A DNA stretch of 64,000 nucleotides from Piper betle (Eukaryota; Streptophyta; Magnoliopsida; Piperales; Piperaceae): assembly GCA_033002965.1 (NCBI GenBank), contig JAURVB010008563.1, positions 1 through 64,000 of the forward strand, given 5' to 3'. Position numbers and translations under genes: made by a program. The first letter of the stretch is position 1. Every line of letters starts with the position of its first letter. Under the pieces are notes generated by a model. That model saw only the letters and a list, made by a program, of their open reading frames with translations. It was not told the DNA's origin and did no database searches. Positions 35,701-49,300 of the stretch are shown here, piece by piece.

Positions 35701-36213
35701 CTGACCGGTTCTGAATATAAAACCCTGACTTGAATCGTGGGTTTTACAGGTTTGGTTCGAGCTAATTTTAACATTGGGTAATTGAACTCAATAGAAGGAA
35801 TTTTGGTTCGGAACTGAACCGAACAGAACTAAAACTAATCCAAAAACCAAAATTTTAAAATAAACATTAATATTCATGTTTTATGTGTGTTATCATTAGT
35901 TTATTTTAACTTATTTATAATTTATTTGAGATGTTTAATACAATATCTATGTATAGAATATTTTTTAATGTGATTATAATAGTTAAATCATGTTTACATT
36001 TTTTTATTATCAAAATTATAATTAATTTTAATAAGTTTATTACAATTTTATTTTTTTTAAACCGAATCGAACGGACCAAAATTTTTCTGTCGGTTACAAT
36101 CGATTTAGGGGGGAGATCGGGTTCAATTCGATTCTAGAAACAAACCCCCAAATGCTAGTTTGGCAATTCGGTTCAGTCAATTTGAAACCGAACTAACCAA
36201 TTGCTCACCCATA
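32742..36213. mobile_element. hAT-like element split by a solo LTR
   Basis: The left end TAGGGGTGAATA (32742) and, on the minus strand from 36213, TATGGGTGAGCA form an inverted pair (9 of 12). The pieces 32742-32806 and 35749-36213 (together about 530 bp) are rich in GGTTCGG/AACCGAA motifs and join smoothly across the LTR at the duplicated GGTTT. An 8-bp duplication outside the ends is not convincing. Confidence 0.55.
32807..35748 (-). mobile_element. Solo LTR, 2.94 kb, with perfect 5-bp target duplication
   Basis: On the minus strand it runs from TGTAAAACCCACGATTC (35748) to GATCTGGGGTTACA (32807), with TG...CA ends. GGTTT at 32802-32806 and again at 35749-35753 is an exact 5-bp duplication. 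The whole length matches the LTRs at 58175-61168 and 56820-62899. It has no primer-binding site, polypurine tract or gag-pol, so a solo LTR left by recombination. Internal marks: a GC-rich block (34640-35290) with three tandem ~20-bp units containing AGTAGTTTTCCGGCAGC, the GACTTGACTCG motif (35310-35340), and a TATA-like element near 33994-34002 on the minus strand. Confidence 0.9.
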
Positions 36214-37120
36214 GACGAGACTAGATGTAGGATAGGCAATAAAAAGAAAGAATTTTTGATGACATCATAATAGTTTTTTAAAGTGAGTAAATTATAAGAT
36301 CTCTTAAATTAATCTCAAGTCGAATACCTATTTAATGAAAGAAATCTAAGTATATTAGTAGAGAGTGCCTAATATAGATCCATTACTTTTCAATTTGGAT
36401 AGATCTTTACCCTTACTCCTGCGTCCTCAACATTTACGACAAGTGTGAAATGACATCAACAAACAAGCAAACATCATCAGATAATTACTTATGTGATGGG
36501 TATTTTCCTAATTTTAATAGCATATAAAATTGGCTAGATTGATGTGAATAATTTTCAAATTACTCTATAGAATATATATTGTATGCAAAAATGTTTAAAA
36601 TATCCTTTACATAATAACCTAATTAGTACAAAATATATTGTACGTTTAATTTGAGGACATTAATATGACAAAATTGTCGACTAATTGCATGAAAATCTAG
36701 CAACAGTAGACACAACTTCAATGCGTCCAACTTGCTTTTAATAAAAATTCATGGGCCCTAAATGTGACAATTAATAAGTCGTCAATATATAACGGACATG
36801 ACACCACATGGTAAAGGTCATAAATCAGTTACATGTACCACTGATCAGGATGGACGATTGGGTTATGGTCGAGACTCGAGAATGATGTCATAATCGAAAG
36901 AAATACACATCAATAAATAGAAACAACGATTAAAAGGATAAAAGAAAATAATTGGTATTAATTTGAACTGATATTTTTAAGTCAACTCAAATTAATATAG
37001 GCCATGACTAAGGTTAGGTCGGAGAAAATTACGATTATCTGTTTTAAATAGATGATGATATAAGATTGATTAGCTCTTCTTGATATTCTTGTATATGATC
37101 AAATCCGGCTCCATATGTAC

Positions 37121-37123
<3 letters not shown>
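36214..37123. other. Intergenic AT-rich stretch
   Basis: No gene seen; it ends in the (TA)n tract (about 37124-37152) flanking the next element. Confidence 0.45.
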
Positions 37124-37152
<29 letters not shown>

Positions 37153-37154
<2 letters not shown>

Positions 37155-37709
37155 TAATGTTACGGTGCATTGCCTTCTTTTGGCAGCGCACCATGTATTA
37201 TCAAATTTGAGCCGCTGGATTGAAATCTAACAGCCCAAATTTTATTCCCTTAAATCCGGTCCCAGACTCGTCAGACCCGCCCGCCTACTTGTCCGCGGCA
37301 GCTCGGCGGACCGCCCACCCATCCCTGCCACCCTCACTGCCTGCCGCCGCACCCCCCTTCCCCCTTGCCCCCGGCCTCCCCTTCCAACGCCCCGCCGCCG
37401 CGCCAGTAGCCCCCAGCCGCCGCTGCCCGCCACCCTCCCCATCTCGTTGCCTCCCTCCCGCCCCGCTCGAGCCCTCCCCCACCAGTGCCTGCCGCCATGC
37501 CCCCCACCCCCGTTCCCCCTCGCCCTGGGCCATGCCCTTCCAACCACCTCCCCCAGCCGCCGCCCCCACCCTCGCCCCCGCCAGCTAGCAGGTCTCAAGC
37601 AGTTATGAGGCAGCCTATAAAACCTGGGATGTTGGATTTCAATTCAATGGCCTAAATGTGGCACTGCATGGTGTGCTACCAAAAAGAACAGCGCACCATA
37701 GATTTTTTC
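37153..37709. mobile_element. (TA)n-flanked inverted-repeat element with C-rich core
   Basis: It lies between (TA)n tracts. The left arm reads GGTGCATTGCCTTCTTTTGG then CAGCGCACCATG. The right arm, on the minus strand, reads GGTGCGCTGTTCTTTTTGG then TAGCACACCATG. Subterminal GAGCCGCTGGATTGAAATC and GGCCATTGAATTGAAATCC correspond to the CCGTCGGATC palindromes of the 30563 element. The core (37260-37590) is strongly C-rich on this strand and gives Pro/Ala-rich frames that I regard as compositional. Confidence 0.7.
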
Positions 37710-37730
37710 TATATATATATATATATATAT

Positions 37731-40009
37731 TTCAAAACTTGTTGTATCAATTCTGTGATGGGAAGAGTTAAAACCCGCTCCAAGGGAATAAACCCAAGGC
37801 AGTAGAGATGGGCCAACCCTGTTTTATTATTACCCCTAGGACTCCTAAAACTGAAGGGGCCCACCCTGCCCCACCCCAACAACATCAACCCAAACCCATT
37901 AAATAACAAAGTTCAATCAAAACGCCGTGTAATAAATAAATAAATAAAAACTGCAAGAAACAGAAAATATAGGATTATTATTAATTATTGACAAATATAA
38001 TAATTTAAGGGAAGCGGCAGCTGCCGGTGATGGGGTGGTAGGGGCCGGTAAAGGAGACGGTTGGGGTAAGTGGTAAGGGATCCGGGATAAACACCCCGGC
38101 ACGTTCCACCCCTCCCTCTCTCGGTCACACTTCCCCTTGTGGGCCCTCCTCTACAGCTGTCCCAGTGTGCTCTTGTCTCCCCCTCTTCTTAATCTATTTC
38201 TTCCTCTTCTCTTTTTTTTATTTTTTATTCTCTTCTCCTCTTTCCTACGTTTCCTTTACGAGTTTTTTAGTATGGGTGAATAATGATTCTTGTTCTTTTT
38301 ATTTTCTGAGAGGGTGAGAGCTTTCAAAGTTGAGATGCCTGTGAGATCCCTCTTGCAAAAATTTCAATTATTCGCTTGTTCAACTTATCATCACATAAAA
38401 TCAAATCAAATTTATCTTGAGTTCACAAATCGTACCACAAAGTGTGTAATTTACCTTAACATTTTTACGATAGGTTGATTTATGATTGATCGAGACGGTG
38501 ACTTCTGGCCGAGGTTGGCAACTCTTATAACCAATTTTACCGAGGCTTCTTTTATTTATAAATAATAGATATATATATTTTTTTAACATCCAGAAATCAG
38601 ATTTTAAGCTCAAGATTCAATTTTACGTACACGAAAAAGTCAAATTTAAACTTCAATATATAAAATAAATGAGTAAATAATTAAATGAAATGTATGAATT
38701 TGTCTAATATGAGCAGCTAAGTAAGCAACTCATGCACTTTTTTACTATTTGATGGGCCTCAAGATTTGTATTTGTTATATCGAGATCTATGATATGGTTG
38801 AGAATACGTAAGCTGCCTCATAAGCAGCTTATATTAGACTAATTCTGAAACATATATACGATCAGGAATTTATGGTTGTAAATAAGAAAACATGGGTTTT
38901 CAACTACTTATATGAAAATCGTTATCTATTTATTTCGTGAAGATCGAGCCAGAAAATTGCTGTCAAAAGTGATTTATATTAGACGATTTTGGTGTTTTTG
39001 ATTCCCTCATATGTGGTGCATAATTTAATCGAATGAACTGGTTGGAAAGTTACAGCACCTCATTCTAATTAATTGACCGATTTTTTTTTATTAAAGTAGT
39101 GTTTATACAAATGATTGAACCTGTGGCATGAAATAAGCTATATCCTTAAATTGATGAATAATAAGGTTGAGTCGATAAGCTTGTCTTGATTAAAAAAATG
39201 AACTAGAAAAATTAGTTGGATAAGATTAAATATGCATAACATTATAGTTCAATGCCCAATGTATTTGGCGCCATAAATCACATGCGATTCTTGTTATGAT
39301 ATTGGCTTTGTAAGTTTACAATTAGAAAGAAAAAATGATGTAATTCATGTACGTTATAAATTATTAGATCGGAATATTAACGTAGAAGAAATCCTTCAGG
39401 TGTTTCAGCAGTAGATTAATTTTGTAATTAGTTATTATATATTAATTGGATACCATCTGGACTATCATTTATCAAGTTAAGTAATTGCTCAATCAGGTAC
39501 ATATAATATACTACAGTGAATCAACCAAATTTTGATCTGCATTTCAGATTTTACTATAAACCTTAATCTTTACTATAAAGAACGTTGAAGAGAAAGGATC
39601 ATCCATGAAATACCAAATTGATGTAAAACATGTGGATAATCTGAGCTTATAGCTGCACCAATTACTTCCTAATTAAGTATGTCATGGCTCAGTTATCTGC
39701 ACGAGTGTCTACTGAATTAAATCACAATAAAACCTTACATATATATATTACAAAAAATGTCCTGGTGGTGATATATATGCAAACTAATATATATTACATA
39801 TTAAATGGACACGAGATGAGTAGTCTCACAAGAATCTCAAAACAAGGCGTAACAGCCACAGACCCCATGTAAATAAAACAGGCCAGCTGAAAACAATAAT
39901 GGAGGGCAATATACAAATACAGAGACGAGAGGAGTTTGTTAGGGAGAGAGTATAAGTAAGGGGTATGAGCAACAACTTGGAGGAGGAAATAAATTAAGAG
40001 GGAAGATGC
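37731..40009. other. Intergenic stretch, no gene recognised
   Basis: 38020-38230 is less AT-rich, with pyrimidine-rich text, but gives no recognisable protein. The rest is AT-rich. Nothing else supported. Confidence 0.4.
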
Positions 40010-40586
40010 TCGATCTTCCCCCCTTACTGTTTTTAACTATTATTAGCCTCTCCATCCCCCACCCCACACACCACACCACCTTCTTTCTTCCTTCACTATT
40101 TCTCCTTACCCTTTTATCTTCTCTACACAATCCCCCTCTTCCTCCACCTTCCTCCTCCTTTTCCAGAGTAATACTCCAACTATCTCTAAATTTTAAGTGT
40201 ATCTGTGCTTTCTATATATGTATTATACATGTAGACTTGTTTATTCACTGGTGAGAGGTATTCCATCTAGCTAGCCAGCCATCTCTCTCTTTCACACTAT
40301 CTTTCCAGTTGTCTCCATCTTTTTCACCTCTTCTTCTACTGATTCCCCCTTCCAATTTCCTCTGTCAGGGTTTGCAAATTGCTAACCCCACCCCTTTTCT
40401 TCCTTGCCATGATATGAGTGGGGGAGGAGGGGAAGGAAGAAAATTAAGAGGTTTTTTTTTCTTTGTTTGGCGGTGGGGGGGAAGGGGGAAGGGGAGGGGG
40501 AGGGGGGGGGGGTTTGGTTTGGGGTTTGAAGTAAGTGCTATTGGCTGTAAGCTGTAACTTTTATCAGCTAAGGTAGCTAGGAGAGC
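40010..40586 (+). promoter_or_regulatory. Pyrimidine-rich leader and promoter region of the trihelix gene, with an upstream frame
   Basis: CT-rich stretches (40070-40170 and 40280-40410) are typical of plant leaders, and a TATA-like CTATATATG lies near 40212. An ATG at 40309 opens an 82-codon frame ending at 40557, 30 bases before the main ATG; a second in-frame ATG is at 40414. If transcription starts upstream of 40309 this would act as an upstream ORF. G runs of up to ten lie at 40500-40512. Confidence 0.4.
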
Positions 40587-43324
40587 ATGCAACATCCTGC
40601 TGGGGGTGGAGCTGCGTCTAAGTACGGTGTGCCCCCGGACATGGCCCAAATGCTCGGAATTCCAGCGGGCGACCAGCTGCCGCCGCCCTCACAACATGTA
40701 ATTCAGTCTAAGCACGGCCAGCCGGAGGCGGCGTCGCCCATCAGCGCCCGCCCGCCGGCGGCCAGGAACTTCGACCAGCTGGTGCCAGCGGCCGCAGCAG
40801 GATTCCCGGACGAGGACGAGCTGGCGGGTGAGGAGGCGGAGCGGGGGCCCCCGGGGAACCGGTGGCCGAGGCCGGAGACGGTGGCGCTGCTCAAGATCCG
40901 GTCGGACATGGACGCCGCCTTCCGGGACGCCACCCTCAAAGGCCCCTTGTGGGAAGTAGTGTCCAGGTACTATATAAGAATAAAACCTTCGTAAACGCCA
41001 TTACCCAATCACGGATCAAGCAACCATACCAGCGTAACGGGATCCGAGATCAGCTCAACACTCTCTTTTCATTGTTAAATGATACCCTTTTGCTAAATTC
41101 AAGAACAGTAACAATTCCCAAGCAGATCCACAGCATCAACCCCTCCAAACAATAACCAAACTGAGCAAAAAATAGAAAAAGCACGGAATCAGAGAAAAAG
41201 AATAAACTAGCTGCATTTCTTTCAGGGGCGGTCACTCTTGTTGTCATCATGCCGATTTACTGTTCATCTTTGAGCTGCTTTTTTTTGTGTGTGTTGGCCT
41301 GTCTCTTTTCAATTTCTGTGGAGTGATGATGACCCACGTTGTGCATTGTGCTAATCATTTGATTTTTTTTTCTGGGCTTGTGGTGGTTTGCTTTATTCCA
41401 TGCGGTGGGCGGGATTTGTCAGGAAGTTGGGAGAGATGGGATACAACAGGAGCGCCAAGAAGTGCAAGGAGAAGTTCGAGAACGTCCACAAGTACTACAA
41501 GCGTACCAAGGAAGGCCGAGCTGGTCGACAGGACGGTAAGAGCTACCGCTTCTTTAGCCAGCTCGAGGCTCTCCACAGCGGCGCCGGCGGCGGCACCGGA
41601 ATTGTCACTCCCGCTGCTATTATACCTGCTACCACCTTCCAACCACCATTGCCCGCGACCCCCATTTCGGTCGGGAATCCGATGCTGGCGCCGGGCAGGA
41701 TCCAAACCACTCTACCAACGATTGCCGGCCCCTCGGCGCAGTTCCCCTCGGTTGTGCTCCCTGCGGGGATCAACTTCTCGACGAGCTCGGAGGAGGAAGG
41801 AGAGGAGGATGAGTCCGAGGAGGAAGAGGGGACGGAGGTGGGCGGTCGCAAACGGAAAAGGGCGGGGGGAGGAGGGAGCAGCGGCGGCGGGAGCTGCAGC
41901 AAGAAGATGATGAGCTTCTTTGAAGGGCTGATAAAGCAGGTGATGGAGCGGCAAGAGGGGATGCAGCAGCGGTTCTTGGAGACGATTGAGAAGAGGGATC
42001 AAGATCGGATGATAAGGGAGGAAGCTTGGAAGAGGCAGGAGATGGCGAGGCTCGCCCACGAGCACGAGCTCAGGGCCCAGGAGCGGGCCATGGCCGCCTC
42101 CCGCGACACTGCCGTCATCGGCTTCTTGCAGAAGATCACCGGCCAGACCATCCCCACCACCACCGCCACCGCCGCGGCCGCCACTACCATCACAACTCTC
42201 CCTCCGTCGACCCCACCGTCGAGTACTGTCACGCCGCCTCTTCTCCATCCCATCCAGACAATCAGCTTCCAGCAACCCGCGCATGACATTATAGCCGGCG
42301 CCGCCGTGAGGCACCATCCGCTGCCGCCGTCGACATCGGCGGCGGACGCGGTCGCCGACCGAGACCAGCGAGCACTTGAGATTGCAGCGGCGATGTCGGG
42401 GAGCTTCGACCCGGCTTCGTTGTCGTCGCGGTGGCCTAAGGCCGAGGTCCATGCGTTGATCAAGCTGAGGAGCGAGCTGGAAGGGAGGTACCAAGAGGCG
42501 GGGCCCAAGGGGCCTCTGTGGGAGGAGATCTCCGCGAAAATGAGGAGGATAGGGTACAACCGGAGCTCCAAGCGGTGCAAGGAGAAGTGGGAGAACATCA
42601 ACAAGTACTTCAAGAAGGTGAAGGAGAGCAACAAGAAGCGGCCCGAGGACGCCAAGACCTGCCCCTACTTCCACCAGCTAGACGCGTTGTATAAGAAGAA
42701 ACTCATCACCGTCGCCGGCGCCGGAAGCTCGGCCGGGCAAACAAGGCAGGATCACCATCCAGGAAGAGTCAGCTCAATAATTTCTCAGCCATTGCCAGAG
42801 TCTGTGGAGAAGGACAAGGACAATAACATGAGCAATAATGGTAGCAACAAAGCGAGCAGTGGTCACGACCGGGGCAACAATGCGGTGTCCAATGTGCAAA
42901 TTCAGACCAGCAATGGGGACCTCCCTCCCTGCTTCTTGCAAGAAGATCAAGCCGCCGTCAAAAAGGTATGTGGCTAGCTGTTAACTATGCAATTATAGAG
43001 GGGTTTTTGGGTGGGGAGCTCAATTGACTTATGGTGGTTGGATTGAAGCCAGAAGACATTATGAAGGAGCTCATGGAGCAGCAGCAACAGTCGGTTACGG
43101 ATGACTATGACAGCGATAATCTGGAGGTGGAGGAGGACGACGGCGAGGACGACAACGACAACTGCGGCGAGGACGACGACGAAAAGAACGATGAGAAAAC
43201 GGCTTACAAGATCCAGTTCCAGCCGCAGGGTCAGGCGGGGTCGTTGTCAAACAGCAGTGGCGGGAACGTCGGCGCATCGCCGGCGACGACTTCCGCCGGC
43301 ACTTTCCTGGCTGTGGTTCAGTAG
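40587..43324 (+). CDS. GT-2-like trihelix transcription factor
   Basis: Nuclear DNA-binding factor of the GT-2 clade (relatives GT2, GTL1, DF1), which binds GT elements and regulates growth, cell size or stress genes. Exons 40587-40966, 41423-42965 and 43049-43324, with consistent phases, give 732 aa. The N-terminal trihelix (about 91-178) starts NRWPRPETVALLKIRSDMD and has Phe in place of the third core Trp (KCKEKFENVHKYYKR), as usual for this domain. Next come an acidic patch (248-263), a basic RKRKR (269-273), the central helical domain (286-365, MSFFEGLIKQVMERQEGMQQ onward) and the C-terminal trihelix (461-553) with three Trp (SRWPKAEV, PLWEEISAKM, KCKEKWENINKYF). Exon 3 encodes PEDIMKELMEQQQQ and an Asp/Glu-rich tail. 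Which paralogue it is cannot be settled here. It appears intact. Confidence 0.95.
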
Positions 43325-46300
43325 AGTACGTCTCAAGCTTTAGTTCACAATTTTTCTACCATGAGTGTCATATATATTACATATATAATTCCCAGACAAA
43401 TTACTGCTCTTCCATGCAACATTTTTACATTCTATGATCCTTCCACTACTCTCCCCTCTTCTTGTTGTTGCTATAATTTATTCTTCTTGTTCTTTGTTTC
43501 CAAATTATCTGTGCCACCCATGCGAGAAAGGTAGCTCATGGATAGGCCAAATCAAGAACACATGACTGTTTCAATTTGCATGCAGCATTGGCACTACAGT
43601 ATTCCGAGAATTCATTTGGCCCCCACCACCTAAAATGCCCCCCTTTTATTTCTTTTTTTGCTTCAGCTCTTCTCTCGCATTGTTCAATGTCTTTGTTCTT
43701 TAGAAATGTGAGCCTTATCCCCGATGTTTTGTGCTACCATTGATTTGCATGATATAATCTGAACATAACAAGGCTCTCAAGTTAATAAAGTTATCTTCTG
43801 CATATCATCATCATCATCATCATCCTATAAGCAACAGTGGCAGGTTGGAGCAAGGTATGCGAATTTTCGTGAGAAATGTTTATTTGATAATTTGCCGACG
43901 TGCAGACAGTAGATAAGCAATTTTTGCTGTTTGTTTTTATTTTTTCCTGTTCATGTACCATTTTTTTCTTCTTGTAATAGAGTGATGAAACCATTATTTA
44001 ATTGGATATTTGAATATCATGTTAATTCTCTTCAATATTGTTACTTCAGATGAATTTCTGTCTTCCTTCAAATTCGTTGTTCTTGCACATAATCACAACA
44101 GCATGTAAAACTAGAACGTCCACATGTATAATTAATTAAGATCTAAACTAAATTAGAAATTTCCCATGCGTCCTCTTAATTTTGTAAATCGTCAAATATG
44201 TATATAATTTTTTATACACATCACACCGTAATTTTTTAAAAGTACATAACATATATGAAAAAGAATCCCTCCTACATTTACGTGGGTGGCATTTGAACTG
44301 ATCTGCTATGCGGCCAACGCCCAAGAATTAGATTAAAGAGTGGGAAACGAAATGTTATATAATTATAAATAATTAATTTTTTTCTTCACTTAATAATATA
44401 GAAGGCAAAAATAGGAACTTATTTGACTAATGCCTTTCAATATTGAGTAATAACCATGAATCTAGTAAACAAAGAGAACATTAGCCACCGCCTTGGTAAA
44501 TACTTGATCGGTCTCAGGATATTGCAGTAAGTTATGATCTTTAATTCTTTAACCAGAATCTGAATTACGAGAGGCAATTTTGATGTTTATAACCGTAAAA
44601 GAATTAGAGGATCAGAAAGTGTACGAGAGTGAGTAAAAGCTATTTTAAATTTAAAAAATACATATGTAGAAGGCTTTCTTGCTAGGATGTAAAACACGTT
44701 ATAAAACACACACAAAAAATGAAACGAGTTAGAAAATGTATAATATATGAAATATGGAGTTCTACGATCTCACTTCAAAGATATTATTTACAGCCAAGTG
44801 CCTTTGAGATTATGAAGATTATTGGAGAAACGCGAGCAACAGCGACCTAATTATGGAAGACGTGCAATTTGCATAATCACGCTCTTAATGAATAACTATG
44901 CATGCGTTAAGCATGGTAAGGGCGAAATGGTAAAACCGGGGGAGGAAAAGCGGGAGCATGTGAGGCGTGGCTCCCGCATTTATATTCCCTGATAGCACGT
45001 GCGAGCTGCCCATCGCTCGTGCGATCCAGATCCAAGAAAAAACCGTTGTTTAGATTCTTCCAATCGTACGATGTCAGCCGTCCGATTGATTCCCCAAATT
45101 CCCAATGCCGATGCAGTTCGTTGTTCGTTTTATCTCTGATAACCACTGAAACAGCGGGACCCATATGAAACGTGGACACGGATGATTGAAAAAGGTCAGG
45201 GTTGGTGGGTCCCAGTTTTGCGCCTCTGTGAGCTGAAATTCTCTAATAATATGATTACAAAGATAAAATTGGCATATTTGAGCACTGGGATTTGCCTATT
45301 GTAACATTTGTTTAAGTTACTTGATCAATTTTGGTGAAATGTAGATCACTTGGGCCTTAATTAAGGGGGTTAACTGTTTGATTAAACTAAAATTTATTTA
45401 ATGTTGGACTTAATTTAGCTTTGACTATGTAAAAACATAAAAAATAATATTGCCTTTAATATCCAATGATTAGCTAATGATGATTTAACATAATAATATT
45501 ATAGTTTTGTACATAAACAAAACGTTTGAAATAGATACAAATTAGTCAAAGTGCTTAAGCCTTTAAAAATAATTTTATCTTGAGTTATATATAAGAAAAA
45601 AATATGACATTTGTAAAACTGATGCTTTGTGACCTCAACTTGGTCAAAATCTATTAAGTACGACTTAAACTCGAAGACTCTTGAGTTAGGTTTATGCACA
45701 ATTAAATTTGATTTGACTTGATTCATTAACACCTTTGGCCGAAATATTCCTCGATTTATTATAATCTCATCTTAATTAATATTGTAGTTTATTGGAGAGC
45801 CATGGCCTGTGGGATTATATTATTAACACCTTTCTTGTGTGTATTTTGCAAGAACTATGCAAATTTAAACAACGATCAAATTTAACTTTAATTTTATAAA
45901 AAAACATATTTCTCAAACAAATGAATTGACTTTGGGGGGTGATGAACAATTAGAAGATTAGCAAGTTCTCATTTTAATAATTAAAACACTAAATCCTAAA
46001 CAATACATGCGTTGTAAGGTCATTAGAATTTCGGCAAGGTAAAGTGCATCTTGTGATCTGATTTCGAAATCAAATTTAGCTGATAGGGCATTTCTTTAGA
46101 AGTGGCCCAAACAAAGTAAAATAGCTGATAAGTAGCCTAGATGTGACAATTTCCAACAACGGATCCGTTCGAGATAAATCTTCTCTTAGATCAGTGGAGA
46201 TCGAAATGACTATTTTGTCCTTTTTTGTGGGCAAAGGGACACATGGCATCGTGGGTCCCATCGAAATCGAAGCTGTTTGGAAGACCGAAAGAGTAGCGGG

Positions 46301-49300
46301 GCCCGCATGTGATACGTAACGGCTCATTGTTTCTGGTAAATTGTGGTTCTTCCAGACTTTGCAGTCACTTGTCAAAGGCGCTCCGGAAAAAAAACAAGCT
46401 TACGGCTCTAATGATTTTTTTCAAAAAAAAAAAACTCTCAAAATAATTATTAAGGAACTTTTACACAAAGAGAGTGAATTCACCAAAAAAAATCCAATCG
46501 TTTTAATGTTATAATAAACTTCAAACCAATAAACAAAAGTTTTTTCAATTTTAATCATCGTTGTTTTCCTACGTACGTGTTAAAATGGTGTTTATATTAT
46601 TAAAATGCATTTTACAGTCTGGTCTGTTCCATTGACATGAAAAAAATGTAAAATACATGAAATTAAGTTTTTTAGTTATAATTTACAATCTATATAAATG
46701 TGAATATAAAATCTAACAAAACTGTCCCATATTTTTGCATATTTGCTACAGTACTTGTCTGAACTGAATTGAATCCGGACGTTGAATCAATTATATAGCG
46801 TTGCAGCCTAAAATATTATCAACTGTCTCTTAAAACTAATCCAAAACACAGCTACTTTGCCATTTATTTATTTATTTTTGTGCCTTGGGTAATATTGTAA
46901 TAAGAAGTAATAATTGAGTTAACCAGCTAAGTGTACGTTGGAGGTGAAGGCGCATAAAAAATTAATTAGCCAATAATGTGTTTGGGCCTAAGGAAAAGAA
47001 AGGTGATTAAATATTGAAAAGAACATACCTGCAATATTGAAAGACGAGAGAAGAAAATATCTCCTCCATCCATATACATAATTTGCCCCAAATAAGATTA
47101 CCTTGCTGAAATTAGTTGGACTATCGTAGTATGTATGTGTGTGGTATGGTAGATTGCATTGTATGCATTATCGTATCTACGTCACTAACATTCATAAATG
47201 ATATGGCAAAATAAGTCGGAATTCTCAAATTAATCAAGATCATTAGTTATAATGACAAATTGATTGGTTAATATTGTTGGCTTTCACCATTTTTAATCGA
47301 ATATTTCTATACAAAATTTAAAAAATCAAGAAAAGAGTTTGTCCTTAGCTAGAAATTGAATCGGGAAGATGTGCATTAAGCTATAAAAGATTGTCATTTA
47401 TAATTATATAGATCCTAATTTAAAAGTTATATTTTTAGAACATTTTTAGTATGCGATGGGAAAAGTGGAATATATAAGAAGAGTACTATATATAAAATTT
47501 AGAAAATTGAGAGGTGAATGTAATATTATTTATGAACGTTAATGACTTGTAGAGACAGTAATTTGTATATGTACAGATAATACTTTCTAATTTGGAAAAA
47601 CTATGGATGTTAATGGGAATTATTCATAAGTTAGGTAATATTCGTCCATCCACGCAAAATTAAATAGGCCAAAAATATTACTTATTCAAATTAATATAAA
47701 CATTACAATATATATACAGGTTGAATGCGTCCGCGACATGTAGGGACTCGAACGTTGCCACAGATCTATCCAACTGCATTAGGAGCAGCTCCACCAGATA
47801 CATCTGGCTAATCTGTTCCCACATAATAATATGGGGTAATTAGTATACTTACGCCCCTCATATAATCAAATTATATGTGGTACCGAAAATTAGTCCCTTA
47901 ATTTGCATATAATTAAATTATATAATTAAAATATTGCATGATACTGTTTTTTGTGCTCACATATTTAAATAATGGCTACCTCCCCGCAGTAAATATTGAA
48001 TATGAGACAAATTAATTACTTTGGAGATCTCACATTGCCGTAAAGGGTCGTTTGTAGAATAGTGAAATTTTTACATAAAATAATCAACCTTAAACTAAGC
48101 CCATATATATCCACATTTTTCAACCATAGAAAAGTATTAAAATTAATTTTGGGCTCCAACCGTAGTTAAAATAACATATTTTTAGGTGAAAATGACAATG
48201 TACTATGCCATTTTCAAATAAAATCTTACACCTATTTCTTTTTGTAGTGTAAGCTGGGTGGACCTTTCTCGACTGAAACCACTCTACTATATTTAAATAA
48301 TGGCTTTCATGTAATGATGAATTAACCTTGTAAGCAAAGCACCAAACTAGAGTAATCCAAAGGAAGTCATGTGAACATGAGTATCTTACAAGTTCGAACT
48401 AATCATCTTCACAAGTCATTCTCCCAAAGGTGTCACACAAAAAGTTGAATGCGACACCTAATCTTTGAAGAGCTGCACGCAATGAATAAGAGCTTAATAT
48501 ATCATTACACTAATCTCACAAGTTAAACCTGAATAGATGCCAAAACACTAATTAGGTATATACTTATTTAGTACACGTATAAGATTCCATTTCCTTAAGA
48601 AATATGGTGCCAGGTCTGCCCACGAGGCTCGAACTGTACTGTCGTCTGTCAATATGAAAATAGTACAAAATAGGAAATATTCATGTTTAGGCCTCTAGCT
48701 ATTTAATATCCTATCGTTTATTGGTATCTAGGTTGCAAATATTTAGCTAAAAGATAAACTAACTTAATTTTTTTTGTAAATTTTAGAACGATCATAATAA
48801 GAATAATAATATATCATAATACAAAATATTTATTGATTATAATATAGACACAATATGATTAACGAGATCGAGTTGGCAACTATGAATGAAATTACATACA
48901 ATTTAACTTGACTTTTTCTCGTGCTAATTTTGTTCAACTAAACTCAACGCGAACTCTAATCAAATTAGTTTACTTTGTCTCCTTGAAGTCTACCTCATTG
49001 GTAAAGACATACCATCAGTTGAAGAGGTTTACAGGTTTGAACTTGGCTGTTTCTTTCTTCTTTATAACAAAAAAATAGTCTACTTGTCTTTAGAAAAAAA
49101 TTAATATAGTTTGAGCAAGTTAAAATTCCTCCCAATTTGCTCTTTTAACATGAGCCTTCAGTTGTAATACCAGCAACTTTACATAATACTATATATTTTA
49201 TTTAGAGAGTGATCCTGTAGTAAATATGCAGTAGAAATATAAATTTTTATCTTTCATGGTTTTACAAGGTTTTCAAGCAGTAATTAATGAAACAAGTTAA

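Noticed and set aside
37220..37598. Frames of 94-122 codons in the C-rich core
   Set aside because: Low-complexity Pro/Ala or Gly/Arg translations on opposite strands inside a transposable element; compositional.
41287..42674. Other frames of up to 320 codons across the trihelix gene
   Set aside because: Shadows of exon 2 of the GT-2-like gene, which explains the open frames by its GC-rich codons.
44907..46375. Minus-strand frames of 90 and 99 codons
   Set aside because: Promoter-like GGGTCCC-containing text without protein resemblance; no neighbouring gene to support them.
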